Positions 34,045 to 36,418 of a stretch of DNA of 36,418 bases are shown here, in pieces. The position numbers were made by a program, and so were the translations under genes. A model generated the notes under the pieces. The model saw only the letters and a program-made list of their open reading frames with translations. It was not told the origin of the DNA and did not search any database. Within the stretch, counting starts at the first letter, position 1. Each line of letters opens with the position of its first letter. This DNA comes from Acrocarpospora phusangensis (lineage in GTDB: Bacteria > Actinomycetota > Actinomycetes > Streptosporangiales > Streptosporangiaceae): NCBI RefSeq assembly GCF_016862995.1, contig NZ_BOOA01000081.1, positions 1 through 36,418 of the forward strand. Reading direction: 5' to 3'.

Positions 34045-35316
34045 ATGAGAAGAACCACGAAGGCCGCGGCGGCGTTGCTCACCGCGGTGCTGGCCACCGC
34101 CTGCTCCCAGGGCTCGGCCACCCGGGACACCGGCGCCGAGAACGGCAAGGTGACGCTGCGCTACTTCACCTTCTCCGCCGCGCCCGACCACGTCGCCGAC
34201 CTCGACACGATCGTGGCGGCGTTCGAGAAGGAGAACCCGGCGATCGACGTCGTCGTGGAGACCGCGCCGTTCGCCGACTACTTCACCAAGCTGCAGACCA
34301 GCATCGCCGGGAACACCGCGCCCGACACCTTCGAGCTCAACTACGAGAACTTCGTCACGTACGCCTCCGCGGGGTCCCTGCTCGACCTGGGCGCCGCCGC
34401 CACCGGCGACGACGGCTACCAGCCCTCGGTGTACGCGGCCGAGTCGCTGAAGGCGTTCACCCACGCCGGCAAGCAGTACGCGCTGCCCGCCTCGTTCTCC
34501 ACCGTCGTGCTCTTCTACAACAAGACGCTGTTCGACGCGGCCGGGCTGCCCGCGCCCACCGCCGACTGGACCTGGGCCGAGGAGAAGGCCGCCGCCGCCA
34601 AACTCACCGACAAGGACAAGGGCGTGTACGGCGACTTCCAGCCGGTCCAGTTCTTCGAGTTCTACAAGGCGCTCAAGCAGGCGGGCGGGGAGTTCCTGAC
34701 CACCGACGGGAAGAAGACCGCGTTCAACGGCCCCGCCGGGGTGAAGGCGGCCACCTGGCTGGTGGACAAGGTCGGCGACACCATGCCCACCGAGGCGGAG
34801 ATCGGCGGCACCGCCGACTACGACACCAAGCTCTTCAAGTCGGGCAAGCTGGCGATGTGGCACAACGGCATCTGGCAGTTCGCCGGAATGGCCGACGCGC
34901 CGTTCGAATGGGACGTCGTGGTGGAGCCCGGCGACCAGAGCAAGGCCAGCGCGGTCTTCCACAACGCCATCGCCGCCTCCGCCACCACCAAGCATCCCGC
35001 CGAGGCGTGGGCGTGGTCCCGGTTCCTGACGTCCTCCCAGGTGGCGGCCACCACGCGGATCAAGGCGTCGTGGGAGTTGCCGCCGGTGTCCGACCAGGCG
35101 ATCCTGGCCGGCTACCTGGACACCACGGCCAAGCCCGCCAACCGCCAGGCCGTCTTCGACTCGCTGAAGTCCATCGCGCTGCCGCCCGTCATCGCCCGGC
35201 AGCAGGAGATGCAGGACGCCATGACGGAGGAGCTGAGCAATGCCGCCGCCGGGCGCAAGACCGTGCGGCAGGCGCTGACCGACGCCGCCGCCACCATCGA
35301 CGGCCTGCTGGGCTGA
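34045..35316 (+). CDS. Sugar ABC transporter substrate-binding lipoprotein
   Basis: A 423-residue extracellular solute-binding protein of family 1. The signal peptide MRRTTKAAAALLTAVLATAC ends in a lipobox with lipidated Cys20. The mature part begins with VTLRYFTFSAAPDH, and the binding-protein hallmarks FEKENPAIDVVVE, PFADYFTKLQTSIAG and FYNKTLFDAAGLP appear in the usual order. It delivers the sugar to the two permeases encoded just upstream. ATG 34045 has GGAGG 7-10 bases upstream. The ligand is probably an alpha-linked gluco-oligosaccharide, given the GH15 gene next in line; that is inference. Confidence 0.93.
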   Translation: MRRTTKAAAALLTAVLATACSQGSATRDTGAENGKVTLRYFTFSAAPDHVADLDTIVAAFEKENPAIDVVVETAPFADYFTKLQTSIAGNTAPDTFELNYENFVTYASAGSLLDLGAAATGDDGYQPSVYAAESLKAFTHAGKQYALPASFSTVVLFYNKTLFDAAGLPAPTADWTWAEEKAAAAKLTDKDKGVYGDFQPVQFFEFYKALKQAGGEFLTTDGKKTAFNGPAGVKAATWLVDKVGDTMPTEAEIGGTADYDTKLFKSGKLAMWHNGIWQFAGMADAPFEWDVVVEPGDQSKASAVFHNAIAASATTKHPAEAWAWSRFLTSSQVAATTRIKASWELPPVSDQAILAGYLDTTAKPANRQAVFDSLKSIALPPVIARQQEMQDAMTEELSNAAAGRKTVRQALTDAAATIDGLLG

Positions 35317-35327
35317 GGGAACCGATC

Positions 35328-36418
35328 GTGATCGTAGGAAGCGAGCTGACGCGCGCGGACCTGGCCCGGCTGGCCGCCCGCAGCGTCGAACTGATCGACC
35401 GGCATCAGTCGCCCTCGGGGGCCTACCCTGCCAGTCCCGCCTTCTCCGCCTACCAGGGGTACGCCTGGCTGCGCGACGGCGCCTTCATCGCCGAAGGCAT
35501 GAGCCGCGCCGCCGACCCCGCGGGCCCGAGCGCCTTCCACGCGTGGTGCGCCCGCGTGGTCGGCGCGCGGGCCGGCCAGGTCGCCGCCCTGCGGACCCGC
35601 GCCGCCCGCGGCGAGACACTCTCCCCCGCCGACATGCTCCCCACCCGCTTCACCCTCGACGGCGCCAACGGCACCGCCGACTGGTGGGACCACCAGCTCG
35701 ACGGGTACGGCACCTGGCTCTGGTCCCTCACCCGCCACCTCCACCGCCACCCCGCCGACATCCCCGGCCTGACCGAAGCCGTCCGCGTCGCCACCGACTA
35801 CCTCACCGCCTTCTGGCACCTCCCCTGCTACGACTGGTGGGAAGAACACGTAGACCGACGCCACACCTCCACCCTCGCCGCCATCCACACCGGCCTCCGC
35901 TCCGCCCTAACCCTCAACGCCCTCCCCCACTCCTCAGCCGCCTCCGCCCGAGAAGCCATCGAGGCCATCTCAACCCTCATCGCAACCGAAGGCACAGCCA
36001 CCCAATCCACCCCTTCTCGAACGGACCGATTTCCCCCACCCGCCCATCCCACCGAAGCCGACCCGGGGTCGCCCACAGGCCAAGGTGAAACCTGCTTGGA
36101 ATCGGCCACACGACGCGGCGAAGCCGAATCGCGACCGCCCACACGACTAGACGCAGCCGAAGCCGGGCCGAGCACACGACCAGACGGCGTCAGCTCGTCA
36201 GCACGACACGACAAAACTGAGGCGGAGCAGATCGCACGACATGGCGTAGCCAACTCCCACCTGGTCAGAAATCCCGGCAGAGCCGACCTGACCTCCGCCC
36301 CACGATCCGGCGAAGCCGAAACGGTCACGCGGCCAAGTGGAGGCGTCGGGCCGGCCACGGGGCCGACGGGCATGGCCAGACAAGCCACGTCGCCCGCGGG
36401 CATAGCCGGGCGGACCAC
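35328..36418 (+). CDS. GH15-type glucoamylase-like glycoside hydrolase, 3' end outside window, with repeat insertion
   Basis: The frame is open from GTG 35328 (GAGGGA 8 bases upstream) to the window end, 363 codons. The first 215 residues match intracellular GH15 enzymes of glucoamylase/glucodextranase type: YQGYAWLRDGAFIAEGM, LPTRFTLDG, WWDHQLDGYGTWLWSL and CYDWWEEHVDRRHTSTLAAI, with E172/E173 the candidate general acid. There is no signal peptide, so it should hydrolyse imported oligosaccharides to glucose in the cytoplasm. From about residue 222 (base 35990) the sequence turns into a hydrophilic, low-complexity stretch with more A-ending codons and degenerate 8-11-residue repeats (from 36105), not part of any GH15 fold I know. 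It follows the binding protein by 11 bases. The second catalytic residue would lie beyond the window. Confidence 0.8.
   Translation, partial: MIVGSELTRADLARLAARSVELIDRHQSPSGAYPASPAFSAYQGYAWLRDGAFIAEGMSRAADPAGPSAFHAWCARVVGARAGQVAALRTRAARGETLSPADMLPTRFTLDGANGTADWWDHQLDGYGTWLWSLTRHLHRHPADIPGLTEAVRVATDYLTAFWHLPCYDWWEEHVDRRHTSTLAAIHTGLRSALTLNALPHSSAASAREAIEAISTLIATEGTATQSTPSRTDRFPPPAHPTEADPGSPTGQGETCLESATRRGEAESRPPTRLDAAEAGPSTRPDGVSSSARHDKTEAEQIARHGVANSHLVRNPGRADLTSAPRSGEAETVTRPSGGVGPATGPTGMARQATSPAGIAGRT
36105..36413. repeat. Degenerate 24-33-bp repeats inside the GH15 frame
   Basis: About ten in-frame units, first boundaries 36105, 36138, 36171, 36201 and 36234. The early units translate as ATRRGEAESRP, PTRLDAAEAGP, STRPDGVSSS and ARHDKTEAEQI; APRSGEAETVT follows at 36297. 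Lengths vary between 8 and 11 residues. The base pattern CACGAC and GGCGAAGCCGAA recurs. Composition is less GC at third positions than in the surrounding genes. Confidence 0.65.

Noticed and set aside
35828-36418. Minus-strand frames opposite the GH15 repeat region
   Set aside because: The plus frame continues unbroken from a clear GH15 start; the minus frames have no ribosome-binding site or recognisable domain.
36105-36418. CRISPR array suggested by roughly regular 30-33-base repeats
   Set aside because: Units are directly adjacent, degenerate and in frame, with no conserved repeat alternating with unique spacers, and no cas genes are present.

Overview
The window is very GC-rich DNA with strong G/C bias at third codon positions, many GTG starts, several 4-base ATGA/GTGA or 8-base gene overlaps, and typical actinomycete families: P450 plus terpene synthase, STAND/AfsR-like ATPases, Ser/Thr protein kinase, SigE-family ECF sigma factor, polyphosphate glucokinase and HrpA. 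This points to a filamentous actinobacterium, most probably of the Streptosporangiales. That placement is inferred from gene content, not from a marker gene. No rRNA, tRNA, CRISPR array, insertion sequence or phage gene was found.

Layout. 1-1569: end of an ABC exporter operon (ATPase, permease). 1570-2067: a gene-free stretch with three adjacent short tandem repeats. 2068-4706: a cytochrome P450 followed by a class I terpene synthase, a minimal sesquiterpenoid-type cluster. It is followed by a small acidic protein gene (minus) and a STAND ATPase gene (5060-7176) broken by a one-base deletion. 7447-10226: PAC2 protein, Gfo/Idh/MocA oxidoreductase and a tyrosine-phosphatase-like protein. 10366-13882: a small membrane protein and a membrane-anchored STAND/TPR ATPase, convergent, whose ends lie in a 94-bp imperfect inverted repeat. 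14064-18607: two secreted proteins (SGNH hydrolase, choice-of-anchor I protein) and a transmembrane Ser/Thr kinase. 18614-23781 (minus): HAD hydrolase, HrpA helicase and methyltransferase. 24065-25152: a signal-peptide protein and a lipoprotein forming a small cassette, with a perfect 13-bp hairpin before it and a perfect 14-bp terminator after it. 25203-26679: TetR regulator and divergent SDR around a double 16-bp palindromic operator. 26736-28585 (minus): ECF sigma factor, overlapping membrane protein and a stand-alone winged-helix regulator. 28810-30173: MerR regulator with a classic 19-bp-spacer promoter, coupled to a membrane protein. 30177-36418: sugar locus with polyphosphate glucokinase divergent from a ROK regulator, two sugar ABC permeases, a binding lipoprotein and a GH15 enzyme that runs off the window.

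How genes work together. The sugar locus reads as one pathway: import of an oligosaccharide (ATPase supplied elsewhere), intracellular hydrolysis by GH15, and phosphorylation of the released glucose by PpgK, controlled by the ROK protein. The TetR/SDR pair, the sigma/membrane-protein pair and the MerR operon each look like self-contained regulatory units. The best candidates for undescribed biology are the secreted beta-protein/lipoprotein cassette, the membrane-anchored STAND ATPase with its inverted-repeat boundary, the terpene synthase with a Trp where the diphosphate-sensor Arg is expected, the SDR lacking catalytic Ser and Lys, and the repeat-rich insertion inside the GH15 enzyme.
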